NCBI RefSeq assembly: GCF_900102055.1
Contig: NZ_FNBA01000004.1
Location: forward strand, 124,001-188,000
Direction: 5' to 3'
Length of the DNA: 64,000 nucleotides
DNA from: Ulvibacter litoralis
GTDB lineage: Bacteria > Bacteroidota > Bacteroidia > Flavobacteriales > Flavobacteriaceae
Shown here one piece after another: positions 26,937 through 35,605 of the stretch (its first letter is position 1; each line of letters starts with the position of its first letter). The notes under the pieces are model-generated. The model had not been told where the DNA came from. It searched no databases and saw nothing but the letters and a program-made list of their open reading frames with translations. The translations under genes and the position numbers were made by a program.

Positions 26937-28841
26937 ATGAGTAAAATAATTGGAATCGACTTAGGAACTACCAACTCTTGTGTGGCTGTTATGGAAGGTA
27001 GCGAGCCAACAGTAATTCCTAATGCAGAGGGAAAAAGAACTACACCTTCTGTAATCGCCTTTGTTGAAGGTGGTGAAATTAAAGTTGGAGATCCTGCAAA
27101 AAGACAAGCAGTAACGAACCCTACCAAGACTATTTCTTCTATAAAACGTTTTATGGGGAATAAGTATTCAGAATCTAAAAGTGAAGCAGACCGCGCAGCT
27201 TACAAAGTTGTAAAAGGTGATAACGATACTGCTCGTGTAGATATTGATGGTAGATTGTACACCCCACAAGAATTGAGCGCAATGGTTCTTCAAAAAATGA
27301 AGAAAACTGCTGAGGATTACTTAGGGCAAGACGTAACAGAAGCAGTTATTACTGTTCCTGCATACTTTAACGACAGTCAGAGACACGCGACTAAAGAAGC
27401 GGGTGAAATTGCGGGACTTAAAGTACGTAGAATTATAAACGAGCCTACTGCAGCAGCACTTGCTTACGGTATGGACAAAAAAGGTATTGACCAAAAAATC
27501 GTAGTATTTGATTTTGGTGGTGGTACGCATGATGTATCAATCCTTGAATTAGGAGACGGTGTATTTGAAGTATTATCTACCGATGGTGATACACACTTAG
27601 GTGGGGATGATGTAGATCAAAAAATTATTAACTGGTTGGCAGACGAGTTTCAAGCAGAGGAGCAAATGGATCTTAGAAAAGACCCAATGGCTTTACAACG
27701 TTTGAAAGAAGCTGCTGAAAAAGCGAAAATTGAATTATCATCTGCAGCACAAACAGAAATTAACTTGCCATACGTAACAGCTACTGCTAGCGGACCAAAA
27801 CACTTGGTGAAAACGTTAACAAAAGCGAAGTTTGAGCAATTAATCGACGATTTAGTAAAAAGAACAATTAAGCCTTGTGAAACTGCATTAAAAGCAGCAG
27901 GTATTTCAAAAAGCGATATTGATGAGATTATCTTAGTTGGAGGTTCTACTCGTATTCCTGCTGTGCAAGAAGCGGTTGAGAAATTCTTCGGAAAAGCACC
28001 TAACAAAGGAGTAAATCCTGATGAAGTAGTAGCAATTGGTGCTGCCATTCAAGGGGGTGTTTTAACAGGTGATGTAAAAGATGTATTGTTATTAGATGTT
28101 ACACCTTTATCATTAGGTATTGAAACAATGGGTGGTGTAATGACAAAACTTATTGAAGCAAATACAACAATTCCTACTAAGAAAAGTCAGGTATTCTCTA
28201 CAGCTGCCGATAATCAACCAAGTGTTGAGATTCACGTATTGCAAGGAGAGCGCCCAATGGCTCCAGATAACAAAACGATTGGTCGTTTTCACTTAGATGG
28301 AATTCCACCAGCGCAACGAGGAGTACCTCAAATTGAAGTTACTTTCGATATTGATGCCAACGGTATTATTAAAGTAAGTGCTACAGACAAAGCGACAAAC
28401 AAATCTCAAGACATTCGTATTGAAGCTTCTTCTGGTTTAACTGAAGAGGAAATCAAAAAAATGAAGCAAGAAGCTGAAGCAAATGCTGAATCTGATAAAG
28501 CAGTGAAAGAAAAAGCGGATAAGCTGAATGAAGCGGATGGAATGATTTTTCAAACTGAAAAGCAATTAAAAGAGTTTGGTGATAAATTATCTGATGATAA
28601 GAAAGCGCCAATTGAAGCTGCTTTAGAAGAGTTGAAAAAAGCGTACGAAACAAAAGAAGTTGAAACCATTCAACCAGCGTTAGATAAAATTAACGAGGCT
28701 TGGAAAGTTGCTTCTGAAGAAATGTACAAAGCACAAGCAGATGCACAAGGAGCTCCAGCTGGAGAACCAACAGCTGACGCAGGAGCATCTAGCGATGAGA
28801 ATGCAGATGTTGAAGACGTAGACTTTGAAGAAGTAAAATAA
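26937..28841 (+). CDS. dnaK: Chaperone DnaK (Hsp70)
   Basis: ATP-dependent Hsp70 chaperone, 634 aa, full length. The ATPase domain (1-380) has '[17 protein letters not shown]', '[20 protein letters not shown]', '[16 protein letters not shown]' and '[16 protein letters not shown]'. The interdomain linker '[19 protein letters not shown]' (about 383-401) and the substrate-binding domain follow, ending in an acidic '[11 protein letters not shown]' tail. The GGGTHD variant is normal for this phylum. No grpE or dnaJ is adjacent. A terminator follows. Confidence 0.98.
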   Translation: MSKIIGIDLGTTNSCVAVMEGSEPTVIPNAEGKRTTPSVIAFVEGGEIKVGDPAKRQAVTNPTKTISSIKRFMGNKYSESKSEADRAAYKVVKGDNDTARVDIDGRLYTPQELSAMVLQKMKKTAEDYLGQDVTEAVITVPAYFNDSQRHATKEAGEIAGLKVRRIINEPTAAALAYGMDKKGIDQKIVVFDFGGGTHDVSILELGDGVFEVLSTDGDTHLGGDDVDQKIINWLADEFQAEEQMDLRKDPMALQRLKEAAEKAKIELSSAAQTEINLPYVTATASGPKHLVKTLTKAKFEQLIDDLVKRTIKPCETALKAAGISKSDIDEIILVGGSTRIPAVQEAVEKFFGKAPNKGVNPDEVVAIGAAIQGGVLTGDVKDVLLLDVTPLSLGIETMGGVMTKLIEANTTIPTKKSQVFSTAADNQPSVEIHVLQGERPMAPDNKTIGRFHLDGIPPAQRGVPQIEVTFDIDANGIIKVSATDKATNKSQDIRIEASSGLTEEEIKKMKQEAEANAESDKAVKEKADKLNEADGMIFQTEKQLKEFGDKLSDDKKAPIEAALEELKKAYETKEVETIQPALDKINEAWKVASEEMYKAQADAQGAPAGEPTADAGASSDENADVEDVDFEEVK

Positions 28842-28857
28842 GCAGAGAACACATTTT

Positions 28858-28907
28858 GCAACGCAAAATGTAGTGAATCGCTTATCCGCCTTAGGCGGAT
28901 CTTTACA
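28858..28907 (+). repeat. 50-nt direct repeat, copy 1
   Basis: Matches 28957-29006 at 45 of 50 positions. It includes the palindrome formed by ATCCGCC and GGCGGAT (28884-28900) and overlaps a hairpin formed by ACATTTTGC and GCAAAATGT (28851-28871). It begins 17 nt after the dnaK stop. All five differences are transitions. Probably an interspersed palindromic element. Confidence 0.8.
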
Positions 28908-28923
28908 GCCTAAACTATATAAT

Positions 28924-28953
28924 AAAATGCCTTGCGAAAGTGAGGCATTTTTT
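28924..28953 (+). terminator. Rho-independent terminator of dnaK
   Basis: Hairpin AAAATGCCT (28924-28932) with AGGCATTTT (28943-28951), a 10-nt loop and a T-run. It lies between the two copies of the 50-nt repeat. Confidence 0.8.
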
Positions 28954-28956
28954 ATT

Positions 28957-29006
28957 GCAATGCAAAATGTAGTGAATCGCTTATTCGTCTCAGGCAGATC
29001 TTTACA
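28957..29006 (+). repeat. 50-nt direct repeat, copy 2
   Basis: Second copy of the element at 28858-28907, 99 nt downstream. Its palindrome is decayed (ATTCGTC and GGCAGAT in place of perfect arms), so copy 1 is probably closer to the ancestral form. Confidence 0.8.
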
Positions 29007-29025
29007 AGAAATCTAAAAAAATATA

Positions 29026-29057
29026 AAAACCCGCAACTTTTTAAAGTTGCGGGTTTT
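29026..29057. terminator. Bidirectional terminator between dnaK and the convergent monooxygenase
   Basis: A perfect 15-nt stem (AAAACCCGCAACTTT at 29026-29040, its complement at 29043-29057) with a 2-nt loop. An A-run on the left and T-run on the right suit termination from both sides. It lies 29 nt beyond the stop of the minus-strand gene. Confidence 0.92.
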
Positions 29058-29085
29058 TTGTTTAATAAGGATTGGCAGTAATCTT

Positions 29086-30102
29086 TTATACTTTATTTAA
29101 TTCTTTCATTATTTCTGAAAATAAGGAGTACGATCTAACTCTATCTTGCGCATCGTATATATTGGTTACTGCAATGACTTCATCTACATGTGTTTTATCA
29201 AGAAAGTCTTTCGTTTGTTTTTTAACAGATGCTTTGCTTCCTATAAAAGAATACTTCAACATTTGATGAATGGCAGGATGCTTACTTATTTCAATCAAAT
29301 CTTCCGTCATGGTTGTTGGTGCAGGAACATATTGTCTTTTCCCTGTTACAATACCTAAGATGATGTTGATTAAGGATGTTGAAATTCGTTCTGCTTCCGC
29401 GTCCGTTTCTGCAGTAATTACATTAATCCCTGCCATCGTATACGGTTCTTTTAAATACTCTGAAGGCTGAAATTCATTTCTATAAATAGCTAACGCTTCA
29501 AATAATTGTGCTGTTGCAAAGTGACTCGCAAAAGCATAGGGGAGTCCTTTTTTAGCCGCTAAATGTGCGCTATCGGTGCTAGATCCTAAAATGTATAACG
29601 GTACATCGACACCTTCAGCAATATTGGCTCTTACTTTAGCGGTGCTATTTTCGGTTGAAAAGTACTGCTGAATTTTTTCAATCTCTTCAGGAAATTGATG
29701 CTGTGCTTGCATTCTATCAGACCGAATGGCAAATGCAGTTTCTTGGTCGGTACCTGGCGCTCGTCCTAAACCTAAATCGATTCGGTTTGGATACAGTAAT
29801 CCTAAGGTTCCAAATTGTTCAGCCACAATAAGCGGGGAGTGGTTGGGAAGCATAATTCCGCCCGAACCTACTCTTATTGTTTTGGTAGCTTCAGCAATGT
29901 ATCCCATTAAAACGGTGGTTGCCGAGCTGGCAATTGCAATCGAATTGTGGTGTTCTGCCAGCCAGTATCTATGATAGCCTAACGCTTCTGCTTTTTGCGC
30001 TAACGTTTTGCTAAGTTGTAATGTTTCCGAAGCACTAATTCCTTCAGAAATTAATACGAGATCTAATAGGGAGTATTTTGTATGTTTTTTTAGTAAAGAC
30101 AT
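29086..30102 (-). CDS. LLM-class flavin-dependent oxidoreductase
   Basis: A 338-aa luciferase-like monooxygenase, a TIM-barrel protein using reduced FMN. Motifs are 'YHRYWLAEHHNSIAIASSAT' (about 44-63), 'RVGSGGIMLPNHSPLIVAEQ' (about 76-95), 'RIDLGLGRAPGTDQET' and 'YILGSSTDSAHLAAKKGLPY'. This is the MsnO8/YhbW-like branch. Substrate is unknown. The ArsR repressor 54 nt upstream on the same strand is a likely co-regulated partner. Confidence 0.92.
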   Translation of the reverse strand: MSLLKKHTKYSLLDLVLISEGISASETLQLSKTLAQKAEALGYHRYWLAEHHNSIAIASSATTVLMGYIAEATKTIRVGSGGIMLPNHSPLIVAEQFGTLGLLYPNRIDLGLGRAPGTDQETAFAIRSDRMQAQHQFPEEIEKIQQYFSTENSTAKVRANIAEGVDVPLYILGSSTDSAHLAAKKGLPYAFASHFATAQLFEALAIYRNEFQPSEYLKEPYTMAGINVITAETDAEAERISTSLINIILGIVTGKRQYVPAPTTMTEDLIEISKHPAIHQMLKYSFIGSKASVKKQTKDFLDKTHVDEVIAVTNIYDAQDRVRSYSLFSEIMKELNKV

Positions 30103-30156
30103 TTGCTTTATAGATTGATATATTTAAAAGTTTCGATGTATTTGATAAATAAAAAA

Positions 30157-30426
30157 TTACATTTTGGTTAGTGAAGTAATGTATTCTTCCCATGTTTTGG
30201 CATGAATTGTATAGTTGTAATGCCTTCCTTCCTTTTGTGGTTGAATTAAATCGGCTTCGACTAATTTTTTAATGTGGTGACTAATGGAAGGTTGTGTGAG
30301 ATCTAGAAACGACCCAATTTCTTGGCATTCCATCTTACCTTGGTGTTGTTGCATGTATTGCAAAATCTTAAGCCTGTTACTGTCGCTTAAGGCTTTCGAT
30401 ATTTTTTCAATTTGTTTTAATTCCAT
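30157..30426 (-). CDS. ArsR-family winged-helix regulator
   Basis: An 89-aa winged-helix repressor. 'ISKALSDSNRLKILQYMQQH' and 'CQEIGSFLDLTQPSISHHIKKLVEADLI' (given here in two parts of the recognition region) match the ArsR fold. No metal-binding ELCV..C motif is present; a single 'MECQEIG' Cys is seen, so a redox or small-molecule signal is as likely as metal. I chose the ATG at 30426 over 30444 because a -7 box (TACATTTG) ends 1 nt before the longer start. A palindromic operator covers that box, so autoregulation is likely. Confidence 0.88.
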   Translation of the reverse strand: MELKQIEKISKALSDSNRLKILQYMQQHQGKMECQEIGSFLDLTQPSISHHIKKLVEADLIQPQKEGRHYNYTIHAKTWEEYITSLTKM

Positions 30427-30434
30427 AATAATAG

Positions 30435-30458
30435 ATAGACACATGCAAATGTATCTAT
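30435..30458 (-). promoter_or_regulatory. ArsR promoter with overlapping palindromic operator
   Basis: Half-sites ATAGACACAT (30435-30444) and ATGTATCTAT (30449-30458) are complementary at 9 of 10 positions with a 4-nt centre. On the minus strand the -7 box TACATTTG lies inside the palindrome. A bound dimer would block the gene's own promoter, the usual ArsR autoregulation layout. Confidence 0.65.
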
Positions 30459-30587
30459 AAATAAGAAGACTGCCAAACTAGTATGATAAGGGTATACAGA
30501 TGGATTTATATTGTTTTCTATTAGTTTTTCCGTTTAACGGTATTTTTAAGCTTTTGGTCTATATTAAATTGACGCTAATCTAAAATG

Positions 30588-30622
30588 TTGATTTATAAGT
30601 GTATTGAAGAAGTATATTTACA
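30588..30622 (+). promoter_or_regulatory. Promoter of small-RNA unit 1
   Basis: TTG at 30588-30590, a 22-nt spacer and TATATTTA at 30613-30620. Upstream, GACGCTAATCTAAAA (30571-30585) is nearly repeated in unit 3 and partly in unit 2. The three units share spacer length exactly. Confidence 0.65.
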
Positions 30623-30625
30623 GTG

Positions 30626-30756
30626 TAATTAAATAGTAAAGTAATTATAACAAGAATATAAATTATATCCCCAATAAATTTTTTATAGTCCCCAATTTTA
30701 GTACAAACCTACTTAAGCCAAACAGCCTTAGATCCTACCTAAGGTTGTTTTTTTTG
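30626..30756 (+). ncRNA. Candidate small RNA, array unit 1
   Basis: A predicted transcript of about 130 nt between a conserved promoter and a terminator hairpin (AACAGCCTTAG at 30721-30731, CTAAGGTTGTT at 30739-30749, T-run to 30755). There is no ORF of any length. It has two TCCCCAA motifs (30668 and 30689), a feature shared with unit 2, and a conserved stretch before the terminator. It resembles units 2 and 3 from about 60 nt upstream of the promoter to the terminator. Family unknown to me. Exact ends are estimates. Confidence 0.6.
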
Positions 30757-30897
30757 TTTACTACTTTCTTTTGTAAGATACTACTACCAGTCACTTTTAT
30801 TGGCTTATGAGTTTTATGCTAAAGAAATATAACTATTTACGGTTTATCGGAAGCTTCTTGCAACTCGTCTATAGAAACATTAACCTAATCTAATATG

Positions 30898-30932
30898 TTG
30901 ATTTATATTTTAATAGCACTTGTATATTTACA
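30898..30932 (+). promoter_or_regulatory. Promoter of small-RNA unit 2
   Basis: TTG at 30898-30900, a 22-nt spacer and TATATTTA at 30923-30930, the same geometry as units 1 and 3. The 60 nt upstream align with unit 3 (CGGAAG, TTCT, CTC and AATCTAA blocks). Confidence 0.65.
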
Positions 30933-30935
30933 ATA

Positions 30936-31077
30936 TAATTATGAGCATTAGTTATAACTGTTAAGAACTCTATTTTAGTTGTAAGACTATAATAGTTTAA
31001 AATCCCCAAATCCCCAATTTGGTTTGAAAACTTACTTACACAAAATAGCCTTAGATTGCTACCTAAGGCTTTTTTTG
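30936..31077 (+). ncRNA. Candidate small RNA, array unit 2
   Basis: A predicted transcript of about 140 nt. It carries two TCCCCAA motifs close together (31003 and 31011), the conserved ACTTACTTACACAAAATAG-type segment, and a terminator (AGCCTTAG at 31047-31054, CTAAGGCT at 31063-31070, then a T-run). Only trivial ORFs of under ten codons exist. Copies 1 and 2 are the most alike in their 3' halves. Confidence 0.6.
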
Positions 31078-31301
31078 TGTTTACTTTTTTCTGAAAATTT
31101 AGAGGTTTACAACTCTATCTTACGGTAAACATACGGCGGTTTTAAGATGTATTTTTCGTGTTTTTATAAACTAGCAATTCGGAATTATTAATTTTCAATG
31201 ATGGTATTATTTTAGAAAAAGTTGTTAGCATAGGTGTTTTTTACCATTTAACGGAAGTTTCTAGCCTCTCATCGGCATAAATTTGACGCTAATCTAAAAG
31301 A

Positions 31302-31336
31302 TTGATTTACAACTGTATTAGGGCCGTATATTTACA
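31302..31336 (+). promoter_or_regulatory. Promoter of small-RNA unit 3
   Basis: TTG at 31302-31304, a 22-nt spacer and TATATTTA at 31327-31334. The upstream GACGCTAATCTAAAA block (31285-31299) is identical to that of unit 1. Confidence 0.65.
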
Positions 31337-31339
31337 TAG

Positions 31340-31588
31340 TGATTAAATACTAATGGTTAAAACAATAAGAGTAGTACTTTATTAGGAGACATTAGTTATA
31401 TGGGATCAGTAAAATAAGTGTATCTGTAAATGCCAGACCTTTTTTTAAGGAATACTAGCAACACTTCATAAAAAGCAGAGCTGAAATAGTTAATTTTTAG
31501 TTTTTTTAATTTCCCAAAGAACATGTTTGATTGCATACCTAACTTATGTTAAAACAGCCTTAGATTCATAGCTAAGGCTGTTTCTTTT
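31340..31588 (+). ncRNA. Candidate small RNA, array unit 3
   Basis: A longer unit of about 250 nt. The 5' part aligns with unit 1 after the promoter, and the terminator is the same (AACAGCCTTAG at 31553-31563, CTAAGGCTGTT at 31572-31582, T-rich tail). The middle is expanded by about 100 nt, and the TCCCCAA motif is reduced to one TTCCCAA (31510). No ORF is present beyond a few codons. It may be a diverged or degenerating copy. Confidence 0.55.
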
Positions 31589-31680
31589 TATATTGGTTTT
31601 TCTTCGGAAAGTTTTACGTAACTTCAGTTCCTTCTGTCTGTGTTAAAAGCAATTTAGGCTTCTAATAAAAAAGGGTAAAT

Positions 31681-32904
31681 TCAATTTTGAAGCATTTCTT
31701 TGGCTTCGAGTAACTCATTAATTTGCCATTGTCTAGCTTGTTGTTCTTTTGCAGAACGAATAGCGGTTTCAATATGTGTTTTGGCTTCAGGAAGCTTGTT
31801 TAGCTCTTTATTTACTTCAGATAATTTTTGAAGCACCTCAAACGAATTAGGATACTGTTTCAATGTTTCAGTCAGGAGTGTTTCCGCTTTTTCATACGCT
31901 TTATATTCAAGATAATTAGCAGCTATTAAAGTGTTGAAATAGGGTAGGGAAGCAGGGTATGATTCAGAAACAAACTCCTGAATTTTTTTAATTTCAGCTT
32001 CTTTCGACTTTAACTTATAGTGGGTATATCCTAAAACTCCATTCGGAATATTGAAAGTTGTATTATAATGAGATTTCACCTTGTTGTAATGAGTTATAAA
32101 ACTTTCCGAAGAATCAAAAAATGGCTGTTCTGTTTTCCAAGTTTTAAAAATAGCTTTTAACGCCCATTTGTACGTAGGCTCACCCACAGAGTTGTGATTT
32201 TCTTCCTCAAATTGTTTAAACTTAAAACCATCATTGGTATGCTTTAAAAAAGAGGCCACTTCCATTCCTTTTTCATCTGCTAATGAAACATATACATCTG
32301 AGGAGTAGCTAGTGTTTTTCTTGAAAATATCTTTTGCTCTTTTTTGTATCGCTTTATCCGACCACCATAACGCTGGACTTATTGCGATGTAATGATTAAA
32401 TAGGTCTGGTTGTACAAGAGCACTGTTAATTACAAAGAGTCCTCCAATGGAGTGTCCTGCTAATATCTTGTAATCGGCTGCCTTGTAGTTTGAATGAATA
32501 TAGGGTGTGAGTTCTGATTTAATAAATTGTAGCGTTTCGTCTGCATTGCCAATATCTTTAGCACCTTGAATATTCGGTTTGCAGTTTTTTCTGTAGGTTT
32601 TGGTACCTTTTCCTGAAATACCAACTACGATCATCTCTGGGATGTTCTCACTAATATTCGATTGCAATTCAATGAGCCCGGTGACGTATTGAAAGTTATA
32701 GTCTCCGTCTAATATATATAGTACAGGATATTGCTGATCTTTATTTGAATAATAGGAAGGAGGCAGATAGATGAGTAGCGGTCGCTCTTCCTTTAATATT
32801 TCGGAAGTGATAGACACACGGCTGCCAATCGTTATATCTTGTGCCACTAATTTTGTAGATATAGCGAGTAAACAAAGGAGTGTGAGCGTGAAAAACGTAT
32901 TCAT
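31681..32904 (-). CDS. Exported esterase (Fes/EstD-like) with TPR C-terminus
   Basis: A 407-aa exported alpha/beta hydrolase: signal peptide (1-21, ending LVAQ), an esterase domain (about 25-270) with 'RPLLIYLPPSYYSNKDQQYP', 'YILDGDYNF' and the nucleophile elbow 'LAGHSIGGLF', and a catalytic His candidate in 'EEENHNSVGE'. Residues about 320-400 form two or three TPR-like helical repeats ('EKAETLLTETLKQYPNSFEV'). This architecture is common in Bacteroidota, where it hydrolyses esters such as those of siderophores or acylated sugars. The substrate is unknown. Confidence 0.88.
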   Translation of the reverse strand: MNTFFTLTLLCLLAISTKLVAQDITIGSRVSITSEILKEERPLLIYLPPSYYSNKDQQYPVLYILDGDYNFQYVTGLIELQSNISENIPEMIVVGISGKGTKTYRKNCKPNIQGAKDIGNADETLQFIKSELTPYIHSNYKAADYKILAGHSIGGLFVINSALVQPDLFNHYIAISPALWWSDKAIQKRAKDIFKKNTSYSSDVYVSLADEKGMEVASFLKHTNDGFKFKQFEEENHNSVGEPTYKWALKAIFKTWKTEQPFFDSSESFITHYNKVKSHYNTTFNIPNGVLGYTHYKLKSKEAEIKKIQEFVSESYPASLPYFNTLIAANYLEYKAYEKAETLLTETLKQYPNSFEVLQKLSEVNKELNKLPEAKTHIETAIRSAKEQQARQWQINELLEAKEMLQN

Positions 32905-32980
32905 TCTATCTATGTAACTATCTGCAATTAGCTGTTTTATCTATAATGGGATTTCCAACTTTCAATTTAAAAGAGAGCAA

Positions 32981-34642
32981 TTATTTTACTACAAATTTTA
33001 ATGTTTGGGTGTTTTCTGAATCTTCAACTTGCAGTAAGTATATTCCTGACTGTAACGCATGCTTCAACGTAATTTCTGAAGCAGGGTTGCTGTAAGTTTC
33101 ATTTATTAAAAGTTGTCCAGTACTGTTATAAATGGATAATTGTACCTTTTCAGAAACAGTTGAAGTCTTCAGGTGAAGTGTAATTGCATCTGTTACTGGG
33201 TTTCTGTCAAGAACGTATTTTTCCGAAGCATTAAAATCTGATATACCTGCAACACCGTTTCTTATTTCATCGAGTGCAAATTGTGCGCTTTCTGGAGTTA
33301 CTGCTACGTGTGATTCATTTTCAGAAGGAATAAATGTATTTACAAACGGGGAAGTGTGTGTGCCGCCAATATCTGGTGTTGCAAACCAATTGTCTTCATT
33401 TTCTATAGCAAGTGCGCTTATGGTCGGAATAAATGAATAATCGTCTTGGTCTAGGGCTGCGATAAATGCTACAATAATAGGGTTAGAGCTTCCACCGCCA
33501 CCCAAAGCGCTTGATATGTTTGAGGTTCCTCCAGGTGCGCTATCAATACCATCTGTAAATGAAAACGATTCAGCTTCCGTAGTAAATTCGGTTAAAGGAA
33601 TTCCTGTGAAAAGTGTTTCGACGAAGGTTGGTGAATTGGTTTGACTGGCGGCTGGTGTAAAATGTAATTCGATGTCTGCCGATAATCCACTACCTAAATC
33701 TACATTGGTACTAACCACTTGCATCCCAGCAGTTCCAGTTGTTGTCCCTTGTCCGCTACCATTAATCATGGCAACATTTCGAACATTTTGCGGGAAACCT
33801 AGCGCGTCTAATTCTGCTTGAAACGCAGCTCTAAAATTGGGTGCTCCTGCAGGTAAAACTAATGTAGGGTCTTGCTCAAAAGTTGAACCACTTAATAAAT
33901 GTCCTGATAAATGGTCGTACAACATTTCTTTAGCCGCGGGCGAATTTAAAACGTCGTCTACAATGGCAATTGCTTGTGGATCTCCTAGTTGTTGTGCTAA
34001 GTAATTAATTAAGTATTGTAAACTGATAGGGATATTTGCTCCTTTGTGCGGTGAATCGAATGATATATACAAACGAGTTTCAGGATCAAGACTATTTTGC
34101 TCCATATATGAAAGCGCATAACGGCCAATTAAACCGCCCATACTAGGTCCTAAAACCACTAGCTCTTCATCCCCAACTTTTTGGTCATTTAGTAAGTTTA
34201 TTAGTTCGACTAACACCATTGCATTTCGTTGAATATAATCAGATCCACCATCAATGTCTTTTCCATCGGTAGTATAAAGTGGTGCATTTAAAATTACAAT
34301 ATCAAAACCTTCAGATCGTAGCACATCTGCCATATTATCTCCTCCATAACTTAAGCTGTTGTAAAGTCCGTTAATATCTCTACCATCACCAGGGTCGAAA
34401 CCATCTAGAATAATAATAGGTTTGTCCAGCTCACCGTTAATAATATCTAAAAATATTTCATACTCACCTTCACCAAAATAGGCTTGTGTTTCGTCATAAC
34501 CTTGATAGGGAATACTAGCCACAAGAGTAGTAGCGGTTGTTTTATTTTCGATGGGTGTATTGTCTGCTTTTTTCTGAAAATAACTTTGAGAAAATAGGGT
34601 TGAGGAGAAAAGGGAAACGATAAGTAGGTATTGAATTTTCAT
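32981..34642 (-). CDS. Type IX-secreted alpha/beta hydrolase (lipase-like)
   Basis: A 553-aa exported protein: signal peptide (1-18, ending LFSQ) and an alpha/beta hydrolase core with 'PIIILDGFDPGDGRDINGLY' (oxyanion region) and the nucleophile elbow 'VVLGPSMGGLIGRYALSYME' (Ser in GPSMGG). It ends in a Por sorting domain (about 475-553; 'KYVLDRNPVTDAITLHL', 'SGIYLLQVEDSEN'). It is probably a surface lipase or esterase related to PGAP1/DUF676-like enzymes. Substrate not known. A separate esterase gene follows on the same strand. Confidence 0.88.
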   Translation of the reverse strand: MKIQYLLIVSLFSSTLFSQSYFQKKADNTPIENKTTATTLVASIPYQGYDETQAYFGEGEYEIFLDIINGELDKPIIILDGFDPGDGRDINGLYNSLSYGGDNMADVLRSEGFDIVILNAPLYTTDGKDIDGGSDYIQRNAMVLVELINLLNDQKVGDEELVVLGPSMGGLIGRYALSYMEQNSLDPETRLYISFDSPHKGANIPISLQYLINYLAQQLGDPQAIAIVDDVLNSPAAKEMLYDHLSGHLLSGSTFEQDPTLVLPAGAPNFRAAFQAELDALGFPQNVRNVAMINGSGQGTTTGTAGMQVVSTNVDLGSGLSADIELHFTPAASQTNSPTFVETLFTGIPLTEFTTEAESFSFTDGIDSAPGGTSNISSALGGGGSSNPIIVAFIAALDQDDYSFIPTISALAIENEDNWFATPDIGGTHTSPFVNTFIPSENESHVAVTPESAQFALDEIRNGVAGISDFNASEKYVLDRNPVTDAITLHLKTSTVSEKVQLSIYNSTGQLLINETYSNPASEITLKHALQSGIYLLQVEDSENTQTLKFVVK

Positions 34643-34745
34643 AATAGTGCTATTTAAAAGTTCATTATTGCAAGTAATCTACTTGCAAAATACTAAAAAA
34701 CTTGCCAAACAGTACTTTAGTTCGTTTTAATTGTATTTCAACCAA

Positions 34746-34774
34746 CAAAAAACGACTCCGTTTAGAGAGTCGTT
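34746..34774 (-). terminator. Terminator of the leucine-rich-repeat gene
   Basis: Hairpin arms AACGACTC (34751-34758) and GAGTCGTT (34767-34774). Read on the minus strand it is followed by a T-run (34746-34750), about 30 nt beyond the stop of the LRR gene. Confidence 0.85.
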
Positions 34775-34805
34775 ATAACCAAATAAAAAATAAAAATATG
34801 AAATA

Positions 34806-35510
34806 TTAATTTTCGTCGTCATTAACCTCACTCGCTATAATTGTTTTAGCTGAAGGAGTTATGTTTGGGTTTTTAAAGTTCGCTTCTTGATTGAAAAGAA
34901 GTAAAGATGCAAATGATTCTGTTTCGATGATTTCATTTTCAGCAATCACCAACTTTTTTAAGTTTTCAGAATAAGATAACTCAATAGGTAATGTTCCTAC
35001 AAGATTGTTATCGAATACATTTAAAATCTCTAATTCTGATAAGTTACTAAGAGATGTTGGAATGCTTCCGTCTAATTTATTACTGCTTAAGTGTAACTCT
35101 TTTAAAGCGCTTAAATTTCCAATGGTAGATGGGATATTTCCGGAAATGTTATTTCCATTGATAGCTAAAACTTTTAATTTAGAAAGTTGACCCAATTCAG
35201 TAGGAAGATTTCCAGATAACTTATTAAAAGAAACCTCAAATACTTCCAAGTTTTCTAAGTCGCCAATTGAAGCAGGAATAGTTCCTGTCATATTATTAAA
35301 TAAAAGACTTACGCCTGTAATCTTATTCTCTTTAACTGTTACGCCAAACCAATCTTTAACAGGTTGATTGATATCCCAAGAGTTTACCCAGCTTTCACCG
35401 TTTGTAGCGATGTAAAAGTCTAATAGTGCTTGCTTTTCTTTTGGAGCTACCTGTGCTACTAGTGCGATACTAGTAAAAATAAATGCTAAGGTTAAGATCA
35501 AATTTTTCAT
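34806..35510 (-). CDS. Secreted plant-type leucine-rich-repeat protein
   Basis: A 234-aa exported protein: signal peptide (1-19, ending LVAQ), an N-terminal cap like that of plant LRR proteins ('EKQALLDFYIATNGESWVNS' with 'WFGVTV'), then about six repeats of the 'L..LxLSxNxLxGxIPxxIGNL' form (about 65-205; for example 'LHLSSNKLDGSIPTSLSNLS'). It has no Por domain or membrane anchor. Such proteins bind other proteins at the cell surface. The partner is unknown. A terminator follows. Confidence 0.87.
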   Translation of the reverse strand: MKNLILTLAFIFTSIALVAQVAPKEKQALLDFYIATNGESWVNSWDINQPVKDWFGVTVKENKITGVSLLFNNMTGTIPASIGDLENLEVFEVSFNKLSGNLPTELGQLSKLKVLAINGNNISGNIPSTIGNLSALKELHLSSNKLDGSIPTSLSNLSELEILNVFDNNLVGTLPIELSYSENLKKLVIAENEIIETESFASLLLFNQEANFKNPNITPSAKTIIASEVNDDEN

Positions 35511-35605
35511 ATAAGCGGGGTTAAGTTTTTTCCTACAATTTGATGTAAATTAAAGGCTTAACTTGATTATATGCAAATTTATTCGATGAAATACACTCTT
35601 TTGTC

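Noticed and set aside
27499-27540. GGGTHD in DnaK as a damaging substitution of GGGTFD
   Set aside because: This variant is normal in Bacteroidota DnaK proteins, and the rest of the protein is intact.
30527-31590. Tandem repeats as a CRISPR array
   Set aside because: The copies are 300-400 nt apart, each has its own promoter and terminator, there are no short identical repeats with unique spacers, and no cas gene is nearby.
31600-31620. A 21-nt exact match to 12487-12507 inside an eCIS gene, suggesting a copied fragment
   Set aside because: The core is the over-represented CTTCGGAA motif, the match ends abruptly, and no further homology follows. Chance plus the motif is enough, though a genome search could reopen it.
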